DNA from: CAYWMD01 sp964458575
GTDB lineage: Bacteria; Verrucomicrobiota; Verrucomicrobiia; Limisphaerales; JADLHS01
Direction of reading: 5' to 3'
Length of the DNA stretch: 64,000 nt
NCBI GenBank assembly: GCA_964458575.1
Contig: CAYWMD010000029.1
Coordinates: forward strand, 1 to 64,000
Shown: in pieces, positions 51,369 through 60,323 of the stretch
Layout: each line of letters starts with the position of its first letter
Position numbering within the stretch: the first letter of the stretch is position 1
The notes under the pieces: model-generated
What the model was told of the DNA's origin: nothing
The model's input: the letters and a program-made list of their open reading frames with translations, nothing else
The model's database searches: none
Program-made: the position numbers and the translations under genes

Positions 51369-51712
51369 AGTTTTACATTCAGTAGTGAACCGCGTTCAAA
51401 AGCGGAAATGGGCTTTCGCAAATTGAGAGGGACGGACGATGGGATTGGTTCCCGATTATTTTCCGATGCGGCGATGCGGCGTTTGGATGCATCAGCCGGG
51501 CGCTTTGAACAAAACCCCGGCGACGAGTGCGGCCGTTGGCCAGCCGCGCAGCCATGCAGGAAGGATGGACTATTATCCCAATCAGGACTAATCTCGTGCG
51601 CGAACCTGCGAATCAAGCATGCAGTGTGGCGCGGAAAGAGCCGAACCGGTGGCGGTGAATGTCGCCGTGGCCTGCAGGTAGCGGGCGTGAGAGGAAACAC
51701 GACCTTTAAGAC
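51369..51712. other. Divergent intergenic region, 344 bases
   Basis: It lies between the sugar dehydrogenase (minus) and the TPR gene (plus), so it must hold both promoters. I see no tRNA, repeat or clear -35/-10 pair that I would defend; a GAGAGG lies about 20 bases before ATG 51713, too far for a good ribosome site. Confidence 0.5.
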
Positions 51713-53131
51713 ATGAACGTGCCTTTGGCCAGTGCCGTCCTGTTGACGTTGTTGTGCGCCGGGTTCGTGACGTTTGCCTGGGTTGCGGCCTATCGCCTGA
51801 CGCGGGAGCAGGAGCATTCCCGCTTGCTTCGCTGGCTTCTGCCGTGGTCGCTCAAGGGCCTGTGCCTGCCGCTGGTGATCTGGGCTGTCATGAACTTCGG
51901 CCTTTCGTTCGAACTGCAACCGTTCATGCCGCAAGTGCAACTGGCGCAAGCCGCCGGTCGTTGGTTGGGGGCCTTCCTGGCCTATGTGGTCTTCGGGCTT
52001 TACGCCATTTGCACTTATTGGACGGCGGTAACGTTGGGCTGGATCTTGTATCGCGCCGGGCAGAATCTCGACGGCGAGATGCGCGACCAGTTCCGAGGCT
52101 TGTGCGCGACGAGCTTGGTGGGGCTGTGCCTGCCGGCGGCGGGCATCGTGTGGCTTGGCGGCTGGATGGGCCTTGGTCTGGCGGCGCTGCTGCTGTTGCT
52201 GCCGATTGCCGGATACGCGCCGGGCATCTTGCAGGAAAAGAAAGCGCCGCCGATGTACGCCCGGGCCATCGCGCGGGTGAAGTTCGGCAAGTACGCCGAG
52301 GCCGAGGCGGAGGTCATCCGCCAACTCGAAAAATGCGAGGACGATTTCGAGGGTTGGCTGATGCTCGCCGATCTTTACGCGAACCATTTCCATGACCTGC
52401 CGGAAGCCGAGCAAACCATCCTGGAGCTTTGTGATCATGCGAGCACCAACCCGGCGCAGCTTTCCATTGCGCTGCACCGGCTGGCGGACTGGCATTTGAA
52501 ACTGGCGGGCGATCCCGACGCCGCGCGCCGGGCGTTACAGGTGATTGGCGACCGTCTGCCGGGCACGCACCTCGCGCGGGTAGCCCGGCTGCGCGCGAAC
52601 AACCTGCCGCGCACCGCCGACGAGTGGCGTGAGCAACAGCTCAACAAACCCGTCCATCTGCCCGCGCTCGGCGATCCACTCGATGATGAAACAACCTCGA
52701 ACCGGCCCACGATGACACCGGCGGAGGCTGCTGCGCGCGTGAATCAGCTTTCCGAACGGCTTGAGCATGACCCGAGCAACATTCCGACGCGCGAAGAAAT
52801 GGCGCGCGTCCTGGCCGAACAACTGGGCAAGGTGGACGAGGCCATCGAGCAGGTGAATTGGATGGCCGGTTTGCCGGGTCAGCCGCCAGAAAAGCAGGCG
52901 CATTGGCTCGGTCTCGTTGCCGCCTGGCACCTCCGCATCGCGCAGGACACCGACGCGGCGCGGTTCGTGATGGAACGCTTGATTCGCGAGTATCCCAACA
53001 CCGCCCTCGCCTTCACCGCACGCCGCCGGCTTACCCAGATGGAAATGGACCTGAGGTTGAAGCAGCCCCGTCCGGGGCCGAGGAAATTCAAGATTGAAAC
53101 GGACCCGCCCCCGCCGTCCGAAACAATCTGA
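51713..53131 (+). CDS. Membrane protein with TPR-like repeats, unknown
   Basis: A 472-residue protein. The first 170 residues contain four membrane segments (about 5-25, 42-60, 80-108, 133-165). A soluble helical part follows with TPR-like hairpins (AIARVKFGKYAEAEAEVIRQ; DFEGWLMLADLYANHFHDLP; then WHLRIAQDTDAARFVMERLI). The C-terminus is proline-rich and ends in SETI. It may scaffold membrane complexes; I do not recognise a named family. It lies 85 bases before the ceramidase-like gene on the same strand, consistent with co-transcription. Confidence 0.72.
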   Translation: MNVPLASAVLLTLLCAGFVTFAWVAAYRLTREQEHSRLLRWLLPWSLKGLCLPLVIWAVMNFGLSFELQPFMPQVQLAQAAGRWLGAFLAYVVFGLYAICTYWTAVTLGWILYRAGQNLDGEMRDQFRGLCATSLVGLCLPAAGIVWLGGWMGLGLAALLLLLPIAGYAPGILQEKKAPPMYARAIARVKFGKYAEAEAEVIRQLEKCEDDFEGWLMLADLYANHFHDLPEAEQTILELCDHASTNPAQLSIALHRLADWHLKLAGDPDAARRALQVIGDRLPGTHLARVARLRANNLPRTADEWREQQLNKPVHLPALGDPLDDETTSNRPTMTPAEAAARVNQLSERLEHDPSNIPTREEMARVLAEQLGKVDEAIEQVNWMAGLPGQPPEKQAHWLGLVAAWHLRIAQDTDAARFVMERLIREYPNTALAFTARRRLTQMEMDLRLKQPRPGPRKFKIETDPPPPSETI

Positions 53132-53216
53132 AACGGCGCAGTTCACCGTCAGTATCACGCCGGGCCGGAAGATTTTGTTTAGGAAATTGTCGCCGGCCCG
53201 TGTAATCCTGCCTTTG

Positions 53217-55373
53217 ATGAAATTGCTACCACGATTTGGATGGTTTGCTTTTGGTGGGTCACTCGTTGCGCTCGCATCGGTCACCGTGGTCACCGCCAAC
53301 GCGGCGGGAAAAGTCTTCCGCGCGGGCGCCTACGCGATGGACGTCACACCGACCAATTTCCCCACCATTATCAACGGCGGTTTTCTTGAAAGAACCGTCG
53401 CGGGCGTCACCGACCGGTTGCATGCGCGTTGCCTGGTGCTGGACGATGGCAAAACCCGCTTCGCGATTGTCGTGGTGGATTCGTGCATGATGCCGCGCGA
53501 GTTGATTGACGAGGCCAAGGGACTTGCGCGCCAGGCCACCGGTATCCCCACGGACCGGATGCTGGTTTCCGCCACGCACACGCATTCCGCGCCAGCGGCG
53601 ATGGGTTGTCTGGGTTGCCGGGTGGACGAGGTGTATGCACGGCAGTTACCCGGTCAGATTGCAGAAGGTATCGCGCGCGCCGTGAATAACCTGGGGCCCG
53701 CGCGGATTGGCTGGACGGTTGCCGACAACTGGGAGCAAACCAACTGCCGCCGCTGGATCAAACGTCCGGATAAGATGCAAGACGACCCGTTCGGCGTGAA
53801 CAGCGTGCGGGCGATGATGCATCCGGGCTATCAAAATCCGGATTATGTCGGGCCGTCCGGTCCAATTGATCCCGGTCTTTCGCTGCTGGCGGTGCAAGCG
53901 CTGGATGGCCGCCCGCTCGCGCTGTTGGCGAATTATTCGATGCACTATTTCGGCGCGACGGCGGTTTCCGCCGATTACTACGGCCGGTTTGCCGAGGGCA
54001 TCGGCAAACTCATCGGCGCGCGGGACGGAGCGCCGGCATTTGTCGGCATCATGTCGCAGGGCACCAGCGGCGACTCACATTGGATGGATTACAGCCACCC
54101 GAAGCAGGACATCACGCTTGTTGGCTATACCGAAGCGATGCTGCGCGCCGCCGCGGCGGCGTTTCCCAAAATCAAATATCACAAGCACGTTTCGCTCGCG
54201 ATGGCGGAAACGAAAATCAGGTTGCGTCGCCGGGTGGCCGATGAAGCGCGGCTGGCCTGGGCGCGCAAACTCGTCCACGAGATGGGCGATCGGATACCGA
54301 AAAATCTGCCGGAGGTTTATGCCCAGGAACAGGTGCTCATCGCGGCGGAGCCGGAACGCGAATTGAAACTTCAGGCGTTACGCATTGGCGACCTTGGCAT
54401 CACGGCCATTCCCAACGAAGTCTTTGCCATCACCGGTCTCAAGTTGAAGGCGCAAAGCCCGCTGCAACCAACCTTCAACATCGAGCTGGCCAACGGCGGT
54501 GAGGGTTACATCCCGCCGCCCGAGCAGCACAAGCTCGGCGGTTATACCACGTGGGCCGCGCGCACCGCCGCGCTCGTCCCGGAAGCCGAGCCGCGCATTG
54601 TTGAAACCGTGTTGGGCCTGCTCGAAGAAGTCGCGGGCCGGAAACGGCGCAAACCAGCCGAGGCGAACGGGCCGTATGCCAAAGCGGTCCTCGGCGCGAA
54701 GCCGCTCGCGTACTGGCGGCTGAATGAATTCAACCCACCGACGGCTTTCGATGCCACCCGACACGGCAACACCGCAACTTACGATTGGGAACATGGCGTT
54801 GCGTTTTACCTCCTCGGTGCCGGCAACGGTGTCGGCGCGTCGTCCCAACCGGCACTCGCGCCGACGGCGTTTTCCGACAAAAATCAAATCAACCGCGCGC
54901 CGCAGTTCGCCGGCGGATCGTTCAAGGCCGAGTTGAATCAGCTCGCCGCGAATTATTCCGTGATGTTCTGGCTTTGGAATGGCCTTGATCCCAGGGTTCG
55001 CGCGACCACGGGCATTGTGTGCTTGCGCGGGAGCGAGCGACTCGGCATCACCGGCACGAACAGCGAACCCGGCCGGCTCTTCTTCGGTGCAACCGCTGCG
55101 GGCGCTGCGGCGGTTGGGAAGACGGTATTGCGGCTTAAAGACTGGCATCATGTCGCGTTTGTGCGTGAGAACCGTCGAATCAGCGTTTTCCTCGATGGCC
55201 AGCCAGAGTTGGACAACGAAGTTCCCGCCAACCCGAACGACCCGGTCATAGCTTTCGGAGGCCGCGCGGAGGATGGAGACACTTTGGAGGGCAAGCTGGA
55301 CGAGGTGGCCGTCTTCGGTCGCGCGTTGAGACCCGGCGAAATCGTGCGAATCTACAACTCGGCGAAGCGCTAG
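53217..55373 (+). CDS. Secreted ceramidase-like protein with LamG domain
   Basis: The 718-residue protein has a signal segment (MKLLPRFGWFAFGGSLVALA, cleavage near ANAAG). The first 430 residues match the neutral ceramidase N-terminal-like family: GAYAMDVTPTNFP, DRLHARCLVLDDGKTRFAIV and VSATHTHSAPAA, the zinc-binding His cluster. The last 220 residues form a LamG/concanavalin-like domain (YWRLNEFNPPTAFDATRHGN; WHHVAFVRENRRISVFLDGQ; DEVAVFGRALRPGEI). Planctomycetes and Verrucomicrobia carry many such fusions; substrates are likely sugar- or lipid-linked amides rather than ceramide. ATG 53217 is preferred over a longer frame that overlaps the TPR gene. Confidence 0.8.
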   Translation: MKLLPRFGWFAFGGSLVALASVTVVTANAAGKVFRAGAYAMDVTPTNFPTIINGGFLERTVAGVTDRLHARCLVLDDGKTRFAIVVVDSCMMPRELIDEAKGLARQATGIPTDRMLVSATHTHSAPAAMGCLGCRVDEVYARQLPGQIAEGIARAVNNLGPARIGWTVADNWEQTNCRRWIKRPDKMQDDPFGVNSVRAMMHPGYQNPDYVGPSGPIDPGLSLLAVQALDGRPLALLANYSMHYFGATAVSADYYGRFAEGIGKLIGARDGAPAFVGIMSQGTSGDSHWMDYSHPKQDITLVGYTEAMLRAAAAAFPKIKYHKHVSLAMAETKIRLRRRVADEARLAWARKLVHEMGDRIPKNLPEVYAQEQVLIAAEPERELKLQALRIGDLGITAIPNEVFAITGLKLKAQSPLQPTFNIELANGGEGYIPPPEQHKLGGYTTWAARTAALVPEAEPRIVETVLGLLEEVAGRKRRKPAEANGPYAKAVLGAKPLAYWRLNEFNPPTAFDATRHGNTATYDWEHGVAFYLLGAGNGVGASSQPALAPTAFSDKNQINRAPQFAGGSFKAELNQLAANYSVMFWLWNGLDPRVRATTGIVCLRGSERLGITGTNSEPGRLFFGATAAGAAAVGKTVLRLKDWHHVAFVRENRRISVFLDGQPELDNEVPANPNDPVIAFGGRAEDGDTLEGKLDEVAVFGRALRPGEIVRIYNSAKR

Positions 55374-55692
55374 TTCTTCTGCCGGTTTGGACCGATGGCG
55401 GTGGCTAGTTGAGCATTCAAAATGTGGCTGACGTCGGATGCGCCATTCGCATTGGCAATCCCGAGTTCTGCCTTGCCCGACTTAACCGCCCGATATTCGT
55501 TGGCACTCAATCCTCGCCAGCTACCCACTCCGTTTTCACCCGACCACAATTCCGCCTCGAGGCAGCGGCGTCCCAATCCAGACCGGAAGCTGGACTTGAC
55601 CGACCGGCTACGCAGAGTCAAACTGGGGTCGAAACTCAATCAGTCCCATTCGTGCGTTCAGCCGAAATCTCGTGTCATTCAAAAGCAAACCT
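55374..55692. other. Intergenic region before the surface-protein tandem array
   Basis: This stretch of 319 bases separates the ceramidase-like gene from the first beta-strand repeat gene. A TTGACC at 55597 could be a -35 element but the matching -10 is poor. The structured leader found before the two later paralogues is absent here. Short frames in it look like noise. Confidence 0.45.
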
Positions 55693-57660
55693 ATGAAAAC
55701 CACTCTACGGATCACCTTGCTGGCCTGCATGCTTTTGGGCCACCCCTTCGTGCAGGCCGCCACGAACTACTGGGACGGCAACACGTCCAGCCTCGGCGCC
55801 GGCCTGGCGCCGAATGGAACGTGGGACGTGGACGCGTTCTGGAGCACGGACCCGGCCGGCGGGGCATCCACGACCGTTTGGACGCCCGGCAACACCGCGG
55901 TCTTCTCGGCCGGCAACACCGCCGTTGATGCCTTCACCGTAACCGTCAATGCCAGCGTGAACGCGAGCGGGATGGTGTTCGAAGAGGGCATGCCGACCGT
56001 TGTCGGCGGCACGATCACGATGGATGCGCCGGATTTCCCGATTGTGGCGAAGACCAATGCCACCATTACAGCGGGCCTGGAAGACGGCGCGGGGTTCGGA
56101 TTCATAAAATCCGGGCCGGGTTCATTGAACTTGGGCGGCGCGAGCGGTCACAGTGGCACCAACACCATTGCTGAAGGTGAGGTCGCCATCAGCAGCACAT
56201 CCGCGCTGGGTAATACCTTGGTCCCGACCATCGTCAGCAACGGCGCCACGCTAAAAGTCACCGTATCGGGCGCGAGCGAGCAGGTGATCTTGAATGGCAG
56301 CGGGACGACCAACTCCGGTGCGTTTCGTGATGCCCTGCCGGGCGCGGGCAGTTTCAGCGGCAAACTGATTCTGGGCTCGGACGCTCGGGTGGAGCACAGT
56401 GGCAATGCCAACTTCTCGTTCACGGCGCAATATTTGGATGGGACGAACAACGCGAATGGCTTTGCCAACCTGACCATTGGCGGCGATGGGTCGGGGTTTC
56501 ATCGGTTCAACATTGCCGGCCCGGCGATCCGGCTGGGCAAGGGCGTGTTGATCAAGGAGGGGCTCTGCCAGCACAACTTCGAAGTGGTCAACGATATCGG
56601 CGCCATCTATTTCAACCGGGGTCACCTGAACTGGCGCGAGTCCGGCGGGGGTGGCACGGGTGTGGTTTACGTCGCAGCCACCGCCGGTGAAATCCGATGC
56701 ACCGCGGTAAACAAGACCAATAACAATAACATCGAGCTTGCCACCGGCGCCATTGCGGCCATCAACGTGGGTGACAAAGCCCCCAACGGTATCGAAACCA
56801 ACGGTCCGCTTAGCTTTACTGGCGTGATCAGCGGGCCCGGCGGCTTGAGCAAGACGAATGCGGGTGTCGCGGTCCTCTACAACACCAACCTCTATCAAGG
56901 CAACACAACCATCAAAATGGGTGCTTTGACCCTGGGCGGTGGCAGCTCCATTTCCAACAGCCCGGTCATTGACTTGTGGGCCGGTGGCTCGTTCGACGTG
57001 CTCGCGCTCCCGGGCGGCTTTGTGCTCGAAGCGGCCCAAACGCTCAAGGGGAACGGGACCGTTTGGGGCAACGTCATCGCCAAGGGCGCGATTTCTCCCG
57101 GAGCGTCCGTCGGCAGCCTTACGAACATTGGCAACCTGATCCTGGCCGGGAGTCTGTTGATTGACGTGGACAAATCGCTCTCGCCGGGTTCATCCAACGA
57201 TTTTATCACAGTGACCGGGGCTTTGAGCCATGGCGGAGGCGCCACCCTGACCGTGGTGAACCTCGGACCGACGCTGGCCGTCAACGACCGGTTCCAAATT
57301 TTCAACCAGCCCGTGTCTGGTGGACATACAATTTCGGTCACGGGTGGGGGGGCCACCTGGACCAATCGGCTTGCCTTCGACGGTTCGATTGGGGTGCTGA
57401 CGCTTTCGGTGACGCCGCCACCGGTGCCGGCGACGAATCTGACGGTTACCGCGGTTGGGCCCAACAGCGTGGGGTTGGGTGGCAAGGGCGCGGCCAACGC
57501 GGCGTACGACGTTTACGCCTATACCAACGTGGCGGCGGCGATGTCGAACTGGTGGAAGCTTGGGACGACCAATGCGAGCGCGGGCGGCGTGATCCAGTTT
57601 GTGGACCCGCAGGCGACCAACGCGTATCGGTTCTACCGGTTTGGCCAGCCTTCGCCGTAG
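55693..57660 (+). CDS. Autotransporter-type beta-strand repeat surface protein 1
   Basis: The 655-residue protein has a Sec signal (MKTTLRITLLACMLLGHPFV, cleavage near VQAAT) and begins the mature part with NYWDGNTSSLGAG, as PVC autotransporter-associated proteins do. The body is beta-helix-like, with glycine/asparagine-rich strands and the repeat signatures IKSGPGSLNLGGASGHSGTN and GGLSKTNAGVAVLYNTNLYQ followed by GNTTIKMGALTLGGG. No C-terminal beta-barrel is present; instead a conserved module of about 80 residues ends in FYRFGQPSP. The last 80 residues are almost identical to those of the next paralogue. Probably displayed or secreted; ligand unknown. A hairpin terminator follows 20 bases after the stop. 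Confidence 0.85.
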   Translation: MKTTLRITLLACMLLGHPFVQAATNYWDGNTSSLGAGLAPNGTWDVDAFWSTDPAGGASTTVWTPGNTAVFSAGNTAVDAFTVTVNASVNASGMVFEEGMPTVVGGTITMDAPDFPIVAKTNATITAGLEDGAGFGFIKSGPGSLNLGGASGHSGTNTIAEGEVAISSTSALGNTLVPTIVSNGATLKVTVSGASEQVILNGSGTTNSGAFRDALPGAGSFSGKLILGSDARVEHSGNANFSFTAQYLDGTNNANGFANLTIGGDGSGFHRFNIAGPAIRLGKGVLIKEGLCQHNFEVVNDIGAIYFNRGHLNWRESGGGGTGVVYVAATAGEIRCTAVNKTNNNNIELATGAIAAINVGDKAPNGIETNGPLSFTGVISGPGGLSKTNAGVAVLYNTNLYQGNTTIKMGALTLGGGSSISNSPVIDLWAGGSFDVLALPGGFVLEAAQTLKGNGTVWGNVIAKGAISPGASVGSLTNIGNLILAGSLLIDVDKSLSPGSSNDFITVTGALSHGGGATLTVVNLGPTLAVNDRFQIFNQPVSGGHTISVTGGGATWTNRLAFDGSIGVLTLSVTPPPVPATNLTVTAVGPNSVGLGGKGAANAAYDVYAYTNVAAAMSNWWKLGTTNASAGGVIQFVDPQATNAYRFYRFGQPSP

Positions 57661-57680
57661 GCTTATCCCGATCGGCTCAA

Positions 57681-57712
57681 GCCCGACCGGAAAAGGTCGG
57701 GCATTTCTTCTT
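57681..57712 (+). terminator. Rho-independent terminator after surface protein 1
   Basis: The stem GCCCGACC/GGTCGGGC (57681-57688 with 57695-57702) is followed by ATTTCTTCTT. The same stem recurs after paralogue 2. Confidence 0.85.
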
Positions 57713-57790
57713 CGACCGGGCGAAACGACGCACTTCTGCTTTTCACAAAGTCGTTCGTGCACCACCGTCGAAAAACCGGGAAAACCGTTC

Positions 57791-57819
57791 TTGACAAGCG
57801 TGTTTCCAGACGATACAAA
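57791..57819 (+). promoter_or_regulatory. Sigma-70-like promoter for surface protein 2
   Basis: TTGACA (57791-57796), 17 bases, TACAAA (57814-57819). The identical boxes and spacing occur before paralogue 3. The expected start near 57826 gives a leader of about 150 bases. Confidence 0.6.
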
Positions 57820-57976
57820 GGCTGGCGAAACTTAAATCACCTTCACAGATGCGACTCGTAACTCCTTGCTTCTGTTCGTGCAGGTTGAAACGGCACGCCC
57901 GGTTTCGCCCAAGGTTTCTGAGCACGTGCCAGGTGGCTGCAACTGTGAGGGTGGGACTCAGCCAACCCAAAAAGTT
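57803..57976 (+). promoter_or_regulatory. Conserved 5' leader, possibly folded (copy A)
   Basis: This segment and the first 42 coding bases (57803-58018) are identical to 60150-60365. The transcribed part can form stems ACAGA/TCTGT (57845-57849 with 57871-57875), GGCACG/CGTGCC (57892-57897 with 57925-57930) and TGGCTG/CAGCCA (57934-57939 with 57959-57964). No Shine-Dalgarno is seen next to the ATG; GAGGG lies in the loop of the last stem. It has a CTGCAACTGTGA word reminiscent of cobalamin aptamers but not the rest of that motif. Confidence 0.5.
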
Positions 57977-60016
57977 ATGAAACCAACCCTGCCATTGACC
58001 TTGTTGATCTGCGCTGCCCTGTCGGAAAGCGGCCTGCGCGCCGCCACCAAATATTGGGACATTGACGGCGCCACCCCTGGTGCGGGTGGCGCGACACCCG
58101 CCGGTACGTGGAATACGGGTGGCCTTGCCAACTGGACAACCAGTTCGACGGGTTCTGCCGCGGGAACAACGTGGGCGTCGGGGGACGATGCTGTTTTCTC
58201 CGCCGGCACGGATGCGACGGGGGTTTTTGCCGTGACGCTGGATGCGGCGGCTTCACCGCCGGTACAGAATGCGGGGAATCTCACGGTGGAAGAGGGGATT
58301 GTTACCATTGTCGGCGGTGATCTGCTTTATCTGAATGTGGGAGGCGGAACTGCAGGCAAGGGGATTATCAATGTAGCGGGCAGCGCCACGGCTGCGATTG
58401 CCGCGCCGCTGGATGATACGTACGGGAGTCTCGGTGACGACACGGGAATATTGACGAAAACCGGGACGGGGACCTTGACGTTGAGTTCCAACAGTTTTTA
58501 CGGCACGACGGTGGTCATCGCCGAAGGAGTTCTGGCTGTGACCGACTTAGCTTGTTTGGGCAGCACGTTGGCCCCGACGATCGTGAGCAATGGGGCGACG
58601 TTGGTGATTACCACGAACAATGCGTCCGCCACCGCTTTCCGGAATGAACCGCTTTATGTCAATGGTCAAGGCTTCGGCAACGGCGGGGCCGTGCGCAGCA
58701 TCGCGGGTTGCCGGATTGGTGGAAGCAGCGGGGTGACGCTGGACAGTGCTTCCCGGCTGTATTCTGTCTTCGGCGAATTCCGCTATGACGTGTTCGCTCC
58801 CGACCGAAATTTTGACTGCACTTTCGCAGGGGACGGCAACCACCGCCTGAATGTGAACGGCGGTTTCAAACTTGGCACCGGCAAGCTGATCAAGGAAGGC
58901 GCTGGCTATGTTCAAACTGAAGGCGTGACCTACACCTGCGGCGAAGTTGACTTCAAGGACGGGATCTTCCGGTTTCGCGAGCTTCCCGGCGGAGGATTCA
59001 GGGACGCGGCGAATGTGGATTTGGTGCCGTTCACGGTCGGAGTTGACGCCGACGAATTTCGCACTGTTCTGGCCAACAACATCACGGTGGCCAATAACCT
59101 GACGCTCAACGCCACCAATTTGTTGGTGACCCTCGTCAGCAACAGCCAGATCACCTTGCCCGGCGTGATCAGTGGTGCCACCGGAGGGCTGGCCAAGGGG
59201 ACGAATCCCGCGAGCGCGCTGGTTTTGGGCGGCGCCAACACCTACGGCGGCAATACCACGGTCCAGGGAGGGGTGCTGACCCTGGGTGCCAACGGCTCGA
59301 TTTCCAACAGCGCGGCCATTGATGTCTGGGCGGGCGCCGTCTTCGATGTCTCCACAAACGTCAACCCCTTTGTGCTCGGCTCATCCCAAACCCTGAAAGG
59401 CAATGGCGCGGTGGCGGGCAACATCACGGCCAACGGAACGGTTTCGCCGGGTGCTTCCATCGGGAGTCTCCTGTTCAGCAACAGTCTGACGGTGAGCAAG
59501 CTGTTGATCGAAGTGGACAAATCGGTTTCGCCCTCCAATGACGTGATCAAGGTGATTGGCGCCTTGAGCGCGGGAAGCGGGACTTTGACGGTGAACAATC
59601 TGGGACCGACGCTGGCGGTGGGCGACACGTTTTACGTGTTCACGGATGATGTGGGCAACCCCAAGGTGGTTTCGGGCGGCGGCTCGTTGATCGTGAGTGG
59701 CGGTGGGGCGAACTGGACCAACCAGTTGACGGCGAACGGTTCCATCAAGGTGCTATCGGTTTCAGTGACGCCGCCACCGGTGCCGGCGACGAATCTGACG
59801 GTTAACGCCGTTGGGCCCAACAGTGTCGGGTTGGGCGGCAAGGGCGCGGCCAACGCGGCGTACGACGTTTACGCCTATACCAACGTGGCGGCGGCGATGT
59901 CGAACTGGTGGAAGATAGGGACGACCAATTCGAGCGCGGGCGGCGTGATCCAGTTTGTGGATTCGCAGGCGACCAACGCGTATCGATTCTATCGGTTTGG
60001 CCAGCCTTCCCCGTAG
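57977..60016 (+). CDS. Autotransporter-type beta-strand repeat surface protein 2
   Basis: The 679-residue protein from ATG 57977 has a Sec signal (MKPTLPLTLLICAALSESGL, cleavage near LRAAT) and the NYWD-like opening KYWDIDGATPGAGGATPAGT. Repeat motifs: GILTKTGTGTLTLSSNSFYG, GGLAKGTNPASALVLGGANT and NTTVQGGVLTLGANGSISNS. The N-terminal 190 residues are nearly the same as in paralogue 3, while the final 85 residues are nearly the same as in paralogue 1 (AMSNWWKIGTTN and FYRFGQPSP); the middle is unique. The mosaic suggests recombination between tandem copies. Exported; function unknown. Confidence 0.85.
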   Translation: MKPTLPLTLLICAALSESGLRAATKYWDIDGATPGAGGATPAGTWNTGGLANWTTSSTGSAAGTTWASGDDAVFSAGTDATGVFAVTLDAAASPPVQNAGNLTVEEGIVTIVGGDLLYLNVGGGTAGKGIINVAGSATAAIAAPLDDTYGSLGDDTGILTKTGTGTLTLSSNSFYGTTVVIAEGVLAVTDLACLGSTLAPTIVSNGATLVITTNNASATAFRNEPLYVNGQGFGNGGAVRSIAGCRIGGSSGVTLDSASRLYSVFGEFRYDVFAPDRNFDCTFAGDGNHRLNVNGGFKLGTGKLIKEGAGYVQTEGVTYTCGEVDFKDGIFRFRELPGGGFRDAANVDLVPFTVGVDADEFRTVLANNITVANNLTLNATNLLVTLVSNSQITLPGVISGATGGLAKGTNPASALVLGGANTYGGNTTVQGGVLTLGANGSISNSAAIDVWAGAVFDVSTNVNPFVLGSSQTLKGNGAVAGNITANGTVSPGASIGSLLFSNSLTVSKLLIEVDKSVSPSNDVIKVIGALSAGSGTLTVNNLGPTLAVGDTFYVFTDDVGNPKVVSGGGSLIVSGGGANWTNQLTANGSIKVLSVSVTPPPVPATNLTVNAVGPNSVGLGGKGAANAAYDVYAYTNVAAAMSNWWKIGTTNSSAGGVIQFVDSQATNAYRFYRFGQPSP

Positions 60017-60036
60017 GCTTAACCAGATCTGCTCAA

Positions 60037-60068
60037 GCCCGACCGGAAACGGTCGGGCTTTTTTCTTC
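60037..60068 (+). terminator. Rho-independent terminator after surface protein 2
   Basis: The stem GCCCGACC/GGTCGGGC (60037-60044 with 60051-60058) with a GGAAAC loop is followed by TTTTTTCTTC. Confidence 0.9.
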
Positions 60069-60137
60069 GACCGGTCATGACGACAAAGGTGTTCTGTATC
60101 CAGCCGGCAATCGTATGAAAGCCAAGGAAAACCTTTC

Positions 60138-60166
60138 TTGACAGGCGGATTTCCAGACGATACAAA
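60138..60166 (+). promoter_or_regulatory. Sigma-70-like promoter for surface protein 3
   Basis: TTGACA (60138-60143), 17 bases, TACAAA (60161-60166), the same as before paralogue 2. The bases upstream of the -35 box differ between copies. Confidence 0.6.
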
Positions 60167-60323
60167 GGCTGGCGAAACTTAAATCACCTTCACAGATGCG
60201 ACTCGTAACTCCTTGCTTCTGTTCGTGCAGGTTGAAACGGCACGCCCGGTTTCGCCCAAGGTTTCTGAGCACGTGCCAGGTGGCTGCAACTGTGAGGGTG
60301 GGACTCAGCCAACCCAAAAAGTT
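60150..60323 (+). promoter_or_regulatory. Conserved 5' leader, possibly folded (copy B)
   Basis: A base-for-base copy of 57803-57976, offset by 2347 bases, with the same three potential stems. Identity continues 42 bases into the coding sequence and then falls. Confidence 0.5.

Noticed and set aside
57826..57976. Leader A/B as a cobalamin riboswitch
   Set aside because: It contains CTGCAACTGTGA and a GACTCAGCCAACC stretch recalling the aptamer core and B12 box, but the GGTGAAAATCC element, the GGGAAGG block and a true B12 box are missing. I keep it only as an unknown leader.
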